Assembly: GCA_022510905.1 (NCBI GenBank)
Contig: JAFLSN010000001.1
Coordinates: 62,001-126,000 of the forward strand
Direction of reading: 5' to 3'
DNA length: 64,000 nucleotides
Source of the DNA: Treponema sp.
GTDB lineage: Bacteria > Spirochaetota > Spirochaetia > Treponematales > Treponemataceae
Positions 63,370 to 64,000 of the stretch are shown piece after piece; positions within the stretch are counted from its first letter, which is position 1, and each line of letters opens with the position of its first letter. Position numbers and translations under genes: made by a program. The notes beneath the pieces were generated by a model that worked only from the letters and a program-made list of their open reading frames with translations, was not told the DNA's origin and made no database searches.

Positions 63370-64000
63370 AGAAGTTTGATTCCAGCATTTTGGCAGACAA
63401 GGCGCATTTCTTCAGGCCATGTGCTTACTTGAATTTCTCCGATGTGAGCTTTGCGCAAAAAGTACATGCACAAGCGAGACTGCCCTATGCCACCGCCCAA
63501 TGTTTGTCGCAAGCCGCCGGAAAGCAGCCGTTTGTGGAATGCAAGTTCCGCACGTTCCTCACAGCCACGTTCGGCAAGTTGCACGGCAAGCGAATTCTCG
63601 TTCACGCGGATTCCCATGGAAGAAAGTTCCATGCTGTTCTGTAGCACAGAATTCCACACCAAAAGGTCACCGTTTAAGCCTTTGTGTCCGTCACCAGTTT
63701 CGGAACTCCAGTCGTCGTAGTCCGGGGCCCGTCCATCATGAATGGAGCCATCGGACAATGCGCCGCCAATGCCTATAATGAACACGGCTCCATAAGTCCT
63801 GCACACTTCGTATTCTCGCTCCTTTGGCGTTTTGTTTGGAAACTGCCGCTGCAAATCATCAGCATACAAAAAAGTAATCGATTCTGGCAACGCCGGTGGT
63901 ATGGATGGATAACGGTCATAGATAAAAAATTCAGTCTGCTTGAGACAGCGGTAGATTTTTTTTACCACGGATTTTAAATACATGATTGTGCGGTCTTGCG
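63366..64000 (-). CDS. asnA: aspartate-ammonia ligase (5' part outside the window)
   Basis: C-terminal about 210 residues; the frame is still open at the window edge (…DRTIMYLKSVVKKIY), so the ATG at 63983 is internal and the full protein should be about 330-340 residues. Class II synthetase-like motifs of AsnA are clear: GAVFIIGIGGALSDGSIHDG, RAPDYDDWS, GLNGDLLVWN, ELSSMGIRV, TLGGGIGQSRL. Makes asparagine from aspartate and ammonia with ATP. Coupled to the downstream unrecognised gene. Confidence 0.93.
   Translation of the reverse strand, partial: QDRTIMYLKSVVKKIYRCLKQTEFFIYDRYPSIPPALPESITFLYADDLQRQFPNKTPKEREYEVCRTYGAVFIIGIGGALSDGSIHDGRAPDYDDWSSETGDGHKGLNGDLLVWNSVLQNSMELSSMGIRVNENSLAVQLAERGCEERAELAFHKRLLSGGLRQTLGGGIGQSRLCMYFLRKAHIGEIQVSTWPEEMRLVCQNAGIKLL

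Overview
The window reads as chromosome of a spirochaete, most likely a host-associated Treponema. This is inferred from gene content, not from a marker gene. The pointers are: an unusually short alanyl-tRNA synthetase; a groES with no groEL beside it; the gene order sigma factor, groES, TPR lipoprotein, nusB, parvulin-type chaperone, alaS, which I remember from Treponema pallidum; a BspA-like leucine-rich-repeat lipoprotein; and many lipoprotein signal peptides. I saw no rRNA, tRNA, CRISPR array, transposase or phage gene.

Layout. 1-1.2 kb: end of an acyl-CoA synthetase. 1.2-10.4 kb (minus): an M16 peptidase lipoprotein, a GH35 beta-galactosidase and a MalE/MalF/MalG-type sugar importer, probably one beta-galactoside or oligosaccharide uptake and hydrolysis unit with a strong promoter containing a palindrome. 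10.5-12.4 kb (plus): hisC coupled to a metallophosphoesterase. 12.4-19.2 kb (minus): sulfatase-modifying-factor-like protein coupled to a CorA-type transporter, a large unrecognised protein, glutamate synthase small subunit and a Cof-type HAD phosphatase. 19.4-22.7 kb: GC-rich accessory island with a small repeat-bearing protein, a BspA-like LRR lipoprotein, a 50-residue Gly-rich protein, a DUF6261-like protein and a 42-bp tandem repeat. 22.7-26.2 kb (plus): ECF transporter S component and the TrkA/TrkH potassium system. 26.6-28.6 kb: htpG. 29.4-33.8 kb (minus): cytidylate-kinase-like protein, polar amino-acid ABC transporter, galE. 34.0-40.7 kb (plus): dnaE, a YggT-family protein, recG. 40.7-48.2 kb (minus): sigma factor, groES, TPR lipoprotein, nusB, parvulin-like chaperone, alaS. 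48.9-52.6 kb (plus): fabD-fabG-fabF-fabZ. 52.8-54.1 kb: PilZ protein and an RlmM-like methyltransferase, convergent with metA. 55.3-57.9 kb: an alpha/beta-hydrolase-fold protein with altered catalytic positions, coupled to a U32 family protein. 58.0-62.4 kb: a biotin-dependent carboxyltransferase, an HtrA protease, mntP. 62.4-64 kb (minus): an unrecognised TIM-barrel-like protein coupled to asnA, which runs off the window.

Two patterns cut across the window. First, seven copies of one intergenic repeat (about 50-200 bp) lie at 10.4, 26.4, 28.9, 48.3, 50.6, 59.6 and 61.7 kb. Each lies 5' of a gene (one of them only a candidate ORF) and in the same orientation as it. Long copies carry an internal direct repeat that short copies have only once. 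Second, at least seven genes have a sigma-70-like promoter whose -10 box ends 5-8 nt before the start codon and no Shine-Dalgarno, which suggests leaderless mRNAs beside many genes with a strong AGGAGG site.
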